Shown here one piece after another: positions 10,001 to 18,846 of a stretch of DNA of 64,000 bases. Below the pieces are notes generated by a model. It did no database searches and had not been told where the DNA came from. It saw only the letters and a list, made by a program, of their open reading frames with translations. Location of the stretch: assembly GCA_903847385.1 (NCBI GenBank), contig CAINDO010000071.1, positions 31,763 through 95,762 of the forward strand, written 5' to 3'. Each line of letters begins with the position of its first letter. The first letter of the stretch is position 1. Source of the DNA: an uncultured Myxococcales bacterium. GTDB lineage: Bacteria > Myxococcota_A > Bradymonadia > UBA7976 > UBA1532. A program made the position numbers and the translations under genes.

Positions 10001-11500
10001 CCACAGCTCGGGGGCGCGCGGGGCGACCTCGAACCGGGCCTGGGCCAGCGCGGGGGTCTCGTCCGCCTCGGCGGCCAGGCGCCGGGCCAGGGGGGCAGAC
10101 TCGGCGGCGGCCGCGGCGCGCGTGGCGCTGGGTACGAACTCGGCGCGGGTCAGGCTCGGGAACGCGGCGTCGCTCGGTGTGGTCGCAAGCGGCGCCTGCA
10201 GGGCGGGAGACACCTGGAAGGTGTGCGCTCGGGCGACCGCGAGCGACGGGACCGCCGACGTGACGCGAGGCGAGGCGATCACGAGCGGCGAGGTCGCCAG
10301 ACGGGCGGTCGTTGTGGCCGTCGGGCTCGTCCGGGGCTGCGTCGCTGGCGTCGCCGCGGTCTGCTCGGGCGTGCGCATCGCGATGGCCGCCGGTGTCCCG
10401 GGGAGCGGCGCGGGGGCCACGAGGGTCGGCGCGCGACGGCGGGGCGCGGGCTCCGCCGCGGTCGACTCGGGGGCGACCGTGGGGGTCGCGAACATCGGCG
10501 CGATGAAGTCGCGGTCGGCGGTGAACGCCTCCGTCTCGTAGCCGGGCAGGGCCTCGAAGGCGCGGCTCGACAGCATCGGGCCATCTGCGGGCGGGGCGTC
10601 CAGGAACTGCTGCGCCAGGCGACCGGGCGCCTGGCTCGGGGTCTCGGGCGCGTGGACGACGCCGGCAAACGTGTTGCCCTGCCAGCGGCCCGGGGCGCGG
10701 GTCGTGAGCGCCGGGCGGTCGGCGAACAGCGGCACGATGCGCGGTGACGGCGCGGAGGTCGGGGTGGCGATCGGCGTGGATTCGGCGCGCTCGAGCCAGA
10801 GGCCGACCGGTGTGGTCGGGGCGGGCTGGCTGCGGGCGACGATCTCACCGGCGGTGCGCTCGGCGCTGCGGGCGGCCGCGGCAAACGGCGCGACCTGACC
10901 CCACGAGCCGCCCTGCGCGTCGTCCACGACCAGGGCACGGCTGACGCCGGCCGTCGCGACGGCGCGGGCCTCGGGGAAACGGAGGAGCGAGCCCTCGATG
11001 CGGCCGGCGTTGCCGAGCGCCGCGGGGTACGGGCTGAAGGTGCCCTTGCCGGCGTTGCGCCAGCGCTCGCGCGCCGGGGCAGACTGGCGGGGCGTGGGGC
11101 GGGCCTGCGGTACGACGGCGCGCAGACGCTCGCGACCGCGGCCGATCACTGCGTCCGTCGCCGTGTAGCCGCCGATGTCCTCGACCGGGTCCACCGGGAT
11201 GACGAAGGGCCCGCGATCTTCGCCGGCGAGGTCGTCGTAGCCGCGGCGCGACTGCCAGTCGTGCACCATGTTCTCGAAGCCCTGGGCGTCGAGGACGTCC
11301 AGGCCGTCGAGGTGGCGCGGCAGCGTCCAGCGGGCCTCGATGCCGGCGGACAGGCGGTCGCCGTACCCGCGGCCGGTGTCGGCCATCGGGCGGAAGCGGT
11401 GTGTCACGCGGCGGGCGAAGGCCTCGACTCCGGCGAACTCGGTGGTCGTCGGTGCTCGGAGGACTTCGCGGACGGAGAGGTCAGGCGCGGTCGATTCCAT
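7073..11500 (-). CDS. Giant (1475 aa) Ala/Pro/Thr/Arg-rich low-complexity protein of eCIS locus, unknown function
   Basis: Continuous ORF between the second tube gene and the LysM gene; largely low-complexity, with more ordered-looking N-term (MESTAPDLSVREVLRAP...) and C-term helix LSPEELDKIAHEVISQLKRQIELDAIRVGEDEWD. Confidence 0.8.
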   Translation of the reverse strand: MESTAPDLSVREVLRAPTTTEFAGVEAFARRVTHRFRPMADTGRGYGDRLSAGIEARWTLPRHLDGLDVLDAQGFENMVHDWQSRRGYDDLAGEDRGPFVIPVDPVEDIGGYTATDAVIGRGRERLRAVVPQARPTPRQSAPARERWRNAGKGTFSPYPAALGNAGRIEGSLLRFPEARAVATAGVSRALVVDDAQGGSWGQVAPFAAAARSAERTAGEIVARSQPAPTTPVGLWLERAESTPIATPTSAPSPRIVPLFADRPALTTRAPGRWQGNTFAGVVHAPETPSQAPGRLAQQFLDAPPADGPMLSSRAFEALPGYETEAFTADRDFIAPMFATPTVAPESTAAEPAPRRRAPTLVAPAPLPGTPAAIAMRTPEQTAATPATQPRTSPTATTTARLATSPLVIASPRVTSAVPSLAVARAHTFQVSPALQAPLATTPSDAAFPSLTRAEFVPSATRAAAAAESAPLARRLAAEADETPALAQARFEVAPRAPELWSGLDVSETTLVRPTAGSSQAPASEGEPRGLALPGRARRHDARAPVSTRPSARTILPSTAAPDRPGGRASPARRTPEVAPAPMSRASIAQVVLPALFNGRMGAVAHGLIVPVSVPRVSPAAQAAERAVERLVSPTAAAARADSTQTASAPKARTRIAAQLLAGRDAPTEPGGRSPRSAAAPLASYSETFVDSATARATQRFTLDAGLPLASAPQGHVAQGIVAADIAELIAARFPTEEDGPWGPRVVLPGRDLALVEDAPTAELVQPTAERDTTPEVTEGAQVRPRRTPPAPQAQERARAEATTAPTAPTPRTPTLLTPGRPGLPGALSPSLANRTSPAAALAAANRRVDPATAVTTVSGSPRANAAAPGSRSSATQRPGTTAPVGEKPKTRLAAALGLVESTPTAQSPRPTADARVELASPQTWRATAEAFGPAAVFAQLTLRFGLRVEEATAVVRALTPKFGGFAAADAALRMAPQSGAAPTPAESRAEALGRRPAGPSGFEPAPLSVAVESRLAPATNRLVDELDRGTLVQAPTLGDAPVAAEPTTDAATRATPLRSASATPPTDASTARPQRGRPPLGEAPATPLARPAALSAGYESALSAGRPMAVLRVAGHTVLVPAAMAAALRQSGAEPAVLRALARAGSPALASLLAEDAPTAVFLEALGDREPAGDTTTAPGAVESARSAGRAAGTTPSASRSNTRNAARLLAAAGFTEPRGLRPWPSAPSPRSTSAGAQRAHSNSGANTVRPTAPSGWDPPTLASLVLPEGRTASPEIGASALPEAFRVGNLDRALVAFEQAAQRNPGAVMDAGGSGSGTASTFLKATGGTRSGRSAPGALATPTDRTPANVSTLSVGAADDRALVNPTTPTQSQPLFGNRGPNVTITTPSAPASRVMVDTGARRAGGSGPLKSEDGERPARQAETGEDARHRLAEGQIEESLSPEELDKIAHEVISQLKRQIELDAIRVGEDEWD

Positions 11501-11506
11501 GAGTCA

Positions 11507-11944
11507 TCAACCCATCCTGCTGACGCCGTGATGGGCGATCTCGACGGTCTCGACGAGGATGTCCTGGCCGGACGAGTCGAGCTGCGGTCCCTCCCACTTC
11601 ACGGGCCAGGCCTGGAAGAAGTTCCAGCGGGCGACGGGGTCGCCGGCGTCGTCGCAGAGGATGATGGAGCCGTTCTTGCGCCGAACGCGTCCCGGGTTCT
11701 GCGTGAAGCCCATGTGCCAGCCCTCGAGCATCTCGGTGGCCACATAGCCCGTCTTGAGGACGAGGTTCGGATACCGGCCCTGCCCGGGCAGCTTGTGCAA
11801 GTGGTCGTTGACCCCGCCCTCCTGGAACTCCAGGGCCTCGATCTCGTGCTGCAGGCCGCTGATGCTCTGGAAGTGGGCCAGGGTGAGGCCATCGATTTCG
11901 ACCTTGAAGCGGAACTTGCCCAGGGGGCGGTCGAACTTGGGCAT
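11507..11944 (-). CDS. Phage tail tube protein (gp19/T4-like; second eCIS tube)
   Basis: MPKFDRPLGKFRFKVEIDGLTLAHFQSISGLQHEIEALEFQEGG... tube fold signature. Confidence 0.9.
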   Translation of the reverse strand: MPKFDRPLGKFRFKVEIDGLTLAHFQSISGLQHEIEALEFQEGGVNDHLHKLPGQGRYPNLVLKTGYVATEMLEGWHMGFTQNPGRVRRKNGSIILCDDAGDPVARWNFFQAWPVKWEGPQLDSSGQDILVETVEIAHHGVSRMG

Positions 11945-11948
11945 CGGA

Positions 11949-13703
11949 CTACTCCACATCCTGCTGGGCCTGGTCTTCCAAGCGCTGGGAGACCCGGAAC
12001 ACGATGAACTCGACGGGACGGCTGACGGCGAGACCGATCTCAGTGGTCATCATACCGCGGTCCACGTCGTCCGGGGGATTGGTCTCTTCATCGCACCTGA
12101 CATAGAACGCATCTTCGGGGGTCGTGCCCGTCAAGAGGCCCTTCTCGCGGAGGCCCGCGAGGAACCCGACGATGGACCGCGTGACCCGCTTCCAGAGCTG
12201 CGGACCGTTCGGTTCGAAGACCGCCCACTGCGTCCCGCGCTCGATGGCGCTCGAAATGCTGCCCACGGTGCGGCGCACGTTGATGTAGCGCCACTCCGGG
12301 TCGCTGCTGCAGGTGCGCGCGCCCCACACGCGCAGCCCGCGGGAGGCGAACGGGCGCATGCAGTTGATGCCGGCGTTGTTCAGCATCGCCAGGTGGGTGT
12401 CCTGGAGGACGATCTCCAGGTCGACGATGCCGGCGATGACCTCGTTGGCGGGGGCCTTGTGGATGCCGACGTCCTGGTCGACCCGCGAGATGATGCCCGC
12501 GACGTGGCCGCAGGGCGGCACGATGGTGCGCCGGCCCTGCTGCAGCGTGACCACCCACGGGAAGTGGAATGCGCAGTGGGCCGAGTCGAACTGCTGCCGC
12601 CAGCGCAGGGCCTCCTCGAAGTCGCCGCCCGGGGGCATGTCGAGGAGCGCGAACCAGTGACGGGACCGCTCACAGATGGAGATGGCGGCGTCCTGGACGA
12701 CCTCGACGTCCCGAAGGCTGCGGAAGCGTTTGCTGGTCTGGTAGGCCGCCATCAGGTCCGGCATGGCCACCAGGTCGATCTCGGGGTGCTCGAGCAGGCC
12801 CCAGAGGCCGCGTCGGTCCGTGGGGCCGCGGTCGTGACCGATGAAGTCGTCGGGGCCGAGGTTGGCCAGACCGTCGCCGCCGCCCGTCAGGCCGGTCTCC
12901 TCGTGGTCCATGGGCAGGATCTGCGCGGGCGGCGTGTCCGGCCGCAGCGACTTCACGCGGATGAGGCGGCTCTGCTCGTTGATCACGCGCTCCACCCAGC
13001 GGGGGCTGGCGCCGTGCATCGACAGCCGGTCGAAGCGCTCCTCGCGGTCGAACTCGCGGACCGTGATCTCGAAGGAGTGGGGTGTGACGTACGTGGGCGC
13101 GCCGGAAAGGTGCGCGTGGAGCAGCGGGTCGGCCAGCAGCAGGGACTTGCCGTCCACGCGGTTGACGGCCACCCACTGAGTGTTCGTCTCGTCCTGAACG
13201 CACACGAGCGTGCCGGCCGTGATGCCGTGACTGCTCTTGACCTGGAGGATCGTGTCGCCGGCGTCCGCGTCTCGCGTCAAGAAGGTTCGCCCCTCGGACG
13301 GCGCCGCGCGCAGGGCGATCTTGAGGAAGTTGCCCCATTGCCCCTCGTCCTGCGCTTCGATGAGCAGCGTGGGCTGCCCGGCGCGGTCGGGGATGGTGAT
13401 GAACGAGCGCCGCGCGACGTCCTCCTCGGACGTCCCTTGCGTGCGCGCGATCCTCAAGATGAAGCAGGAGGTGCCGCCGTTGTCGAAGAAGCCCCGCAGC
13501 GTGGCCAGCAGGAAGCTCTCGGGCAGGGGGTCGCCGAAGATCTCGACGAACCGCGCCTCGCTCGTGACCCGCACCGGGCGATCGAGGGGACCGCGCCGGG
13601 TGATGCCCAGAAAGACGGGCACGCCGGTCTTGCCGAGTTCGAGCGGCGGAACGCGCTGCTCGCTCGGTTCGTAGTAGACGCCAGGGGCCCTCAGGATTGC
13701 CAT
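11949..13703 (-). CDS. Phage tail sheath family protein (second eCIS sheath, 584 aa)
   Basis: N-term LRAPGVYYEPSEQRVPPLELGKTGVPVFLGITRRGPLDRPVRV; C-term GLRVWGARTCSSDPEWRYINVRRTVGSISSAIERGTQWAVFEPNGPQLWKRV. Confidence 0.93.
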   Translation of the reverse strand: MAILRAPGVYYEPSEQRVPPLELGKTGVPVFLGITRRGPLDRPVRVTSEARFVEIFGDPLPESFLLATLRGFFDNGGTSCFILRIARTQGTSEEDVARRSFITIPDRAGQPTLLIEAQDEGQWGNFLKIALRAAPSEGRTFLTRDADAGDTILQVKSSHGITAGTLVCVQDETNTQWVAVNRVDGKSLLLADPLLHAHLSGAPTYVTPHSFEITVREFDREERFDRLSMHGASPRWVERVINEQSRLIRVKSLRPDTPPAQILPMDHEETGLTGGGDGLANLGPDDFIGHDRGPTDRRGLWGLLEHPEIDLVAMPDLMAAYQTSKRFRSLRDVEVVQDAAISICERSRHWFALLDMPPGGDFEEALRWRQQFDSAHCAFHFPWVVTLQQGRRTIVPPCGHVAGIISRVDQDVGIHKAPANEVIAGIVDLEIVLQDTHLAMLNNAGINCMRPFASRGLRVWGARTCSSDPEWRYINVRRTVGSISSAIERGTQWAVFEPNGPQLWKRVTRSIVGFLAGLREKGLLTGTTPEDAFYVRCDEETNPPDDVDRGMMTTEIGLAVSRPVEFIVFRVSQRLEDQAQQDVE

Positions 13704-13803
13704 TGCGAGTCACCCCGCCTCGGGGCCGGCCCGCGCGCGTCATCACCACGCGGAGGGGACCGCCTGCGGTGGCCCCGGGGCCCTGGCTGGAGATGGGCGC
13801 CTC

Positions 13804-13968
13804 TCAGCGCCGCGAGTCGTTGATTTCCTTGTTGATCGTGGAGATCTCCTTGATCCAGAGCTGCCGTTCCCGGTGCTCCATGGCAAGGATCTCGTCCTGC
13901 GACCAGTGGAAGTGATAGGCGATGTACGCTACCTCCTGGAAGATTCTCTCCAGGGGGTAGCTTACGAT
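13804..13968 (-). CDS. Small conserved-looking eCIS protein (about 54 aa) lacking a canonical start codon; not in ORF track
   Basis: Reverse strand frame reads (I)(V)SYPLERIFQEVAYIAYHFHWSQDEILAMEHRERQLWIKEISTINKEINDSRR*; resembles small DUF6760-type proteins near eCIS tail assembly genes (name from memory); start codon uncertain (ATC/GTA region). Confidence 0.6.
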   Translation of the reverse strand: MVSYPLERIFQEVAYIAYHFHWSQDEILAMEHRERQLWIKEISTINKEINDSRR

Positions 13969-14333
13969 TCCCCCAGGTCGACTCCGAGGTCGAGCTCATA
14001 CTTGTGCCCGCAAGCGGGGCAGGTCGTCTTGAGCTTGGCGGAGCCCTCTTCGTTGACGCGCCGGTAGAACTCCTGGAGGTACGCGAGATCGGAGGAGAAG
14101 AGCCCCTCGATCACGCTGGGGTTCACACTCGAGATGGACCCCAGCTTCACGATCACGCGCGACAGCAGAATGATGACCAGGTAGGCCCGGTTCTGCTGAA
14201 CGCGGTAGTCCTGGAGGGGAGCGATCTCGTCCTTGGCCGTGGCCAGCCGCATCACGCCTTCGCGGTGCAGCGTGCCGTTCGAATCCACGAAGCCCTTGGG
14301 CAGCGTGAAAGGGAACTCTGTCTGAAACGCCAT
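13962..14333 (-). CDS. Phage tail assembly-type protein of eCIS locus with C-terminal CPACGH motif
   Basis: 123 aa; MAFQTEFPFTLPKGFVDSNGTLHREGVMRLATAKDEIAPLQD... located between tube 1 and sheath 2. Confidence 0.75.
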   Translation of the reverse strand: MAFQTEFPFTLPKGFVDSNGTLHREGVMRLATAKDEIAPLQDYRVQQNRAYLVIILLSRVIVKLGSISSVNPSVIEGLFSSDLAYLQEFYRRVNEEGSAKLKTTCPACGHKYELDLGVDLGES

Positions 14334-14479
14334 CTCCGGTCCCCGCTACGCAATCGACTCGGGGCCCGTTGCGGCCCCTGGGTGAACCTCGGGGGACCGA
14401 AACTCGGACCCCCCAAACAAATAACCGGGTGGCAGCTCGTCGCCACCACCCGGTCAGTTGCGACCCGGCTCGGGGTCGA

Positions 14480-14944
14480 TCAGCCGCCGCCCTGAACGCG
14501 GACGATGTTCTCGACCGCGAGCTCGATCTCTTCCACGGCGACGTCCGTGCCCTTGCCGTCGAGGGTCATGCCCTTCCACTTGCAGGGCCACGCCTCGAAG
14601 AAGTTGTAGCGCATGACCTCGGCGCCGTTGTCGTTGCAGAGGATGATGGAGCCGCTCTTGCGCTCCACCTTCCCCTTGATGACCGTCTCGCGCCACTTCC
14701 ACAGCTCGTCCGAGGAGACGTAGCCGCGCTTGAGGACGATGTTGCTGTACTTCGTGCGACCGGGGCGCTTCCGGAGGACGATGTCGTCGCCATCCTGGAA
14801 CTCGATGATCTCGGTCTCGGCGTCCAGACCCTCGACGTTCTTGAACGCCGCCTGGGTGACGCCTTCGATCTCGACCTTGAAGTTGAAGTGACCAATGTGG
14901 TCAAGCTTCGAACGCCGGTTGTCCTGGCCCAAGGGTCCTGCCAT
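14480..14944 (-). CDS. Phage tail tube protein (gp19/T4-like; first eCIS tube)
   Basis: 154 aa; DHIGHFNFKVEIEGVTQAAFKNVEGLDAETEIIEFQDGDDIVLRKRPGRTKYSNIVLKRG. Confidence 0.93.
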   Translation of the reverse strand: MAGPLGQDNRRSKLDHIGHFNFKVEIEGVTQAAFKNVEGLDAETEIIEFQDGDDIVLRKRPGRTKYSNIVLKRGYVSSDELWKWRETVIKGKVERKSGSIILCNDNGAEVMRYNFFEAWPCKWKGMTLDGKGTDVAVEEIELAVENIVRVQGGG

Positions 14945-15039
14945 CGCATTTCTCCATTCAGCCGACGGCCGCGTTCATCTAACACGGGTCGGGCGGGTTG
15001 TCGTCCTGGCCCAGCGGGCCGGTTCGCGTACTCTAGCGA

Positions 15040-16197
<1,158 letters not shown>

Positions 16198-16304
16198 GCT
16201 CTACTCCTTCTTGATCACCCGTAACGCGGTCTACAGAAAGACGACGCCCGGCACTTAAGCCCGGCGGCGGGCACATTGCAAGAAACTGCGTGAGCTTCTT
16301 GCGG

Positions 16305-16892
16305 TTATTGCTCGATGCGAATGGACTTCCCGGTGACCCGCTGCAGATCCGGCGAGCGGCGCGGCGATTGCAGAGCCACGCGGCAGCGATAGGCCACCGA
16401 GGGACGAAGCTGCTCGCCGAACCCACGCCAGAGCGACATCAGGAACTCCACCGAGACATCCTCCACGGGACGAACCGAAATTCTCTCGTCGGGGTCGAAG
16501 CCGTCGCCCTCGAGGAGCGCGCCCTCGAGCACCGGCGTGCCCAGCAGGGCCCGCATCGCGGCGCCGAGCAGCTCCTGCTGTTCGGCGTCTTCGTCCGCCC
16601 AGGCGCTGACCAGGTAGTCCAGCCCGAGGGGCATGGCCGGGTCCTGGTAGAACTCGCGGATGTCTGCGGTCTCGTCGATGCGGCAGACCAGCGTGGGCAT
16701 GGACTCCCGCCGATCGGCGAGCACGGCGACACGGTAAAGGTAAAGACCCAGCGCCGGCAGTCGCGTGAACTTCTCGCGGAGCGGGGGCCCCGTGACCACC
16801 TGGATCGTGCGACCGAGCACGGCCCTCACGCCGTCCTCGAGGGCGGTCGAGAGGGTCTCCGAGGTCTGGCGCAGAATTCGGTGTTGGGTCAC
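16305..16892 (-). CDS. DUF4255 / Pvc16 N-terminal-domain protein (eCIS tail terminator-like)
   Basis: GTG start VTQHRILRQTSETLSTALEDGVRAVLGRTIQVVTGPPLREKFTRLPALGLYLYRVAVL; usual first gene of eCIS clusters. Confidence 0.85.
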   Translation of the reverse strand: MTQHRILRQTSETLSTALEDGVRAVLGRTIQVVTGPPLREKFTRLPALGLYLYRVAVLADRRESMPTLVCRIDETADIREFYQDPAMPLGLDYLVSAWADEDAEQQELLGAAMRALLGTPVLEGALLEGDGFDPDERISVRPVEDVSVEFLMSLWRGFGEQLRPSVAYRCRVALQSPRRSPDLQRVTGKSIRIEQ

Positions 16893-16932
16893 CCGCGGTA
16901 CCGCATCGTCGTTTCGACTCCGAAGCATCGGG

Positions 16933-16961
16933 AGCATAGGGACCGACTCCCGGACTGGCAA
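16933..16961 (-). promoter_or_regulatory. Putative sigma70-type promoter for eCIS operon (TTGCCA-N17-TATGCT)
   Basis: Reverse strand TTGCCAGTCCGGGAGTCGGTCCCTATGCT, about 40 bp upstream of the first eCIS gene start. Confidence 0.5.
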
Positions 16962-17056
16962 CGGAATTTGCGCGGCGTTTCCGGTCGGGAAAATTGGATC
17001 GCGGGGGGGCGCGGCGCGTTCCAGACCCCATGGAATGCTGCGAAGCCGCCCGCAGG

Positions 17057-17085
17057 TTGATCTCCGCCGCCGCCGGTGCTAGGTC
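17057..17085 (+). promoter_or_regulatory. Putative promoter for the lipoprotein pair (TTGATC-N17-TAGGTC)
   Basis: Hexamers with 17-bp spacing upstream of CDS 17135. Confidence 0.3.
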
Positions 17086-17134
17086 TCAGGGCCTCTATGC
17101 GTACGATCAAGACGAACGAGGGGGTTGCCTGCAC

Positions 17135-17980
17135 ATGAAGGGGATGAGCCACCGGCGGTGGTTGTGGCTGCCCGGCTTCGTGCTCTGGGCCTGCGGAGAC
17201 GTCGAGGTCCGCCCGGACTCCAAGTCCGGCGAGGACTTCGAGCGGGCCGGCGCACAGCAGATCTTCTTCGACAAGCTCGCCGACGACTTCCTCGACGGGA
17301 CCAACGGCGACAACACGGACTGGAAGTTCATGAAGGTCCCGGCCAAGGGCTTTCTGAAGTTCACGGTCTTCTGGGACAACAAGGAAGTGGACGCGACCGT
17401 CGAGGTCCGCGACCGGTTCGGCGTGATCGTCCAGAGCTGGACCCACTCCAAGGAGCTCGAGAAAGACGAGCAGGAGATGAAGGTCGAGCCCGGCACGCAC
17501 TTCATCCGGCTGCACGTCGACAAGAAGGCCAGCGTCTACACGATCGAGGGCCACTTCGACGCGTTCGACACGGACGCGACGGACGAGGCGGTGCCCGAGG
17601 CCCTGGGTGGCGACGATCTGCTCGGCGAGCCGATTCCGGACGCGACGCCGGTCGACGTCGGCCCCCGGAAGGGCAAGCCGACGGGCAAACCCGGCCCGCG
17701 CCCGGTGGCCCCGCCCCCGAGCGGCGCGTCCGTCGAGGGCACCATCTTCCGCATGATCGCCGGCCCCAACGGCAAGGGCACCATCCTCACGCTCAACGTG
17801 GGCGAGGAGAAGGGCATCCGCATCGGCAGCCAGGGCCAGATCTGGTGCCCGGCCGGCGGCGCTCTGCCCGGCGGTACGCTCAATGTCACCAAGGTCAACG
17901 CCAAGTCCGCGACGGCCATGACCGCCGTGACCCCGCAGGTCATCGGCAACTGTCGCGACGTGAAGGTGAAAGCGCAATGA
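17135..17980 (+). CDS. Putative lipoprotein with NGDNTDWK motif
   Basis: MKGMSHRRWLWLPGFVLWACGDVEV... lipobox LWAC; contains FLDGTNGDNTDWKFMKVPAKGFLKFTVFWDN. Confidence 0.75.
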   Translation: MKGMSHRRWLWLPGFVLWACGDVEVRPDSKSGEDFERAGAQQIFFDKLADDFLDGTNGDNTDWKFMKVPAKGFLKFTVFWDNKEVDATVEVRDRFGVIVQSWTHSKELEKDEQEMKVEPGTHFIRLHVDKKASVYTIEGHFDAFDTDATDEAVPEALGGDDLLGEPIPDATPVDVGPRKGKPTGKPGPRPVAPPPSGASVEGTIFRMIAGPNGKGTILTLNVGEEKGIRIGSQGQIWCPAGGALPGGTLNVTKVNAKSATAMTAVTPQVIGNCRDVKVKAQ

Positions 17981-18840
17981 AGCGTGAACTCGGGCTCCAC
18001 CTCCGCGGGTGGGGCGTCTTCGCCCTCGCCGCCGCGGCGGGCTGTGGCACCGTGCCGTCCAACCTCGACTCCTCGGACGAGGGCGACAACGAGCGCGACC
18101 GCGCGATGGCGGTCTTCATCGACCGCTCGGTGACGGACCGCCTCGACGGCGACAACGGCGACAACACCGACTGGAAGTACGTCGACGTCGTCGAGCAGGG
18201 GAAGCTGAAGATCACCGTCAGCCTGGACCACCCCGAGTCGGTGCAGCAGGGCGAGGTCGAACTGACGGACGAGTTCGGCAGCCGGCTCGACCGCTCCGTG
18301 GTCGAGGACAACCAGCCGGTCTACGTGTTCAACCAGGAAGTGCGGAAGCCCACGAAGTTCTTCGTGAAGATCTTCGCACGGCACGGGAACACGCCGTACA
18401 CGGTCGGCTCGTCGCTCGAGATGCCGCCGCCGCCCCCGGAGCCCACGGTGGTGGCAGCTCCCGCGCCGCCCCCGCCGCCCCCGATGGAGCCCGCGGTGCC
18501 CCGCGCGAAGCCCAAGCCCGGGCCGCCGGCCGTGAAGCCCCCTCCGGGGCCCGCCCCCGTGACCGCTGCGCCCCCGCCGCCGCCCCCGGCGACGAAGGTC
18601 GGCGGCCGCGTGATCCGCGTGATCCCCGCCGAGGACAACGCCTCGGTGACCATCTCGATCAAGCTCGACGAGGGCGCCGTGGTGAGCGCGGGCGACCGCG
18701 GCACGGTGTTCAAGGGCAGCGGCGAGAGCATCGGCGACTTCGTGATCACCTCGGTGTCGGGCCGCAGCGCCCAGGCCAAGGTCAGCAAGCCGCCGCACCT
18801 GTTCAACGGCACGCTGTCGGTGCAGATCCGCGGGCACTGA
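17977..18840 (+). CDS. Putative lipoprotein, paralogue of preceding gene, with Pro-rich linker
   Basis: ATGA overlap with upstream stop; MKRELGLHLRGWGVFALAAAAGCGTVPSN...; contains RLDGDNGDNTDWKYVDVVEQGKLKITVSLD. Confidence 0.78.
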   Translation: MKRELGLHLRGWGVFALAAAAGCGTVPSNLDSSDEGDNERDRAMAVFIDRSVTDRLDGDNGDNTDWKYVDVVEQGKLKITVSLDHPESVQQGEVELTDEFGSRLDRSVVEDNQPVYVFNQEVRKPTKFFVKIFARHGNTPYTVGSSLEMPPPPPEPTVVAAPAPPPPPPMEPAVPRAKPKPGPPAVKPPPGPAPVTAAPPPPPPATKVGGRVIRVIPAEDNASVTISIKLDEGAVVSAGDRGTVFKGSGESIGDFVITSVSGRSAQAKVSKPPHLFNGTLSVQIRGH

Positions 18841-18846
18841 GGCCGC

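Noticed and set aside
16956-16971. Possible sigma-54 site TGGCAACGGAATTTGC upstream of the lipoprotein pair
   Set aside because: GG-to-GC spacing is one nucleotide longer than the -24/-12 consensus, and the same bases fit a reverse-strand sigma70 -35 better
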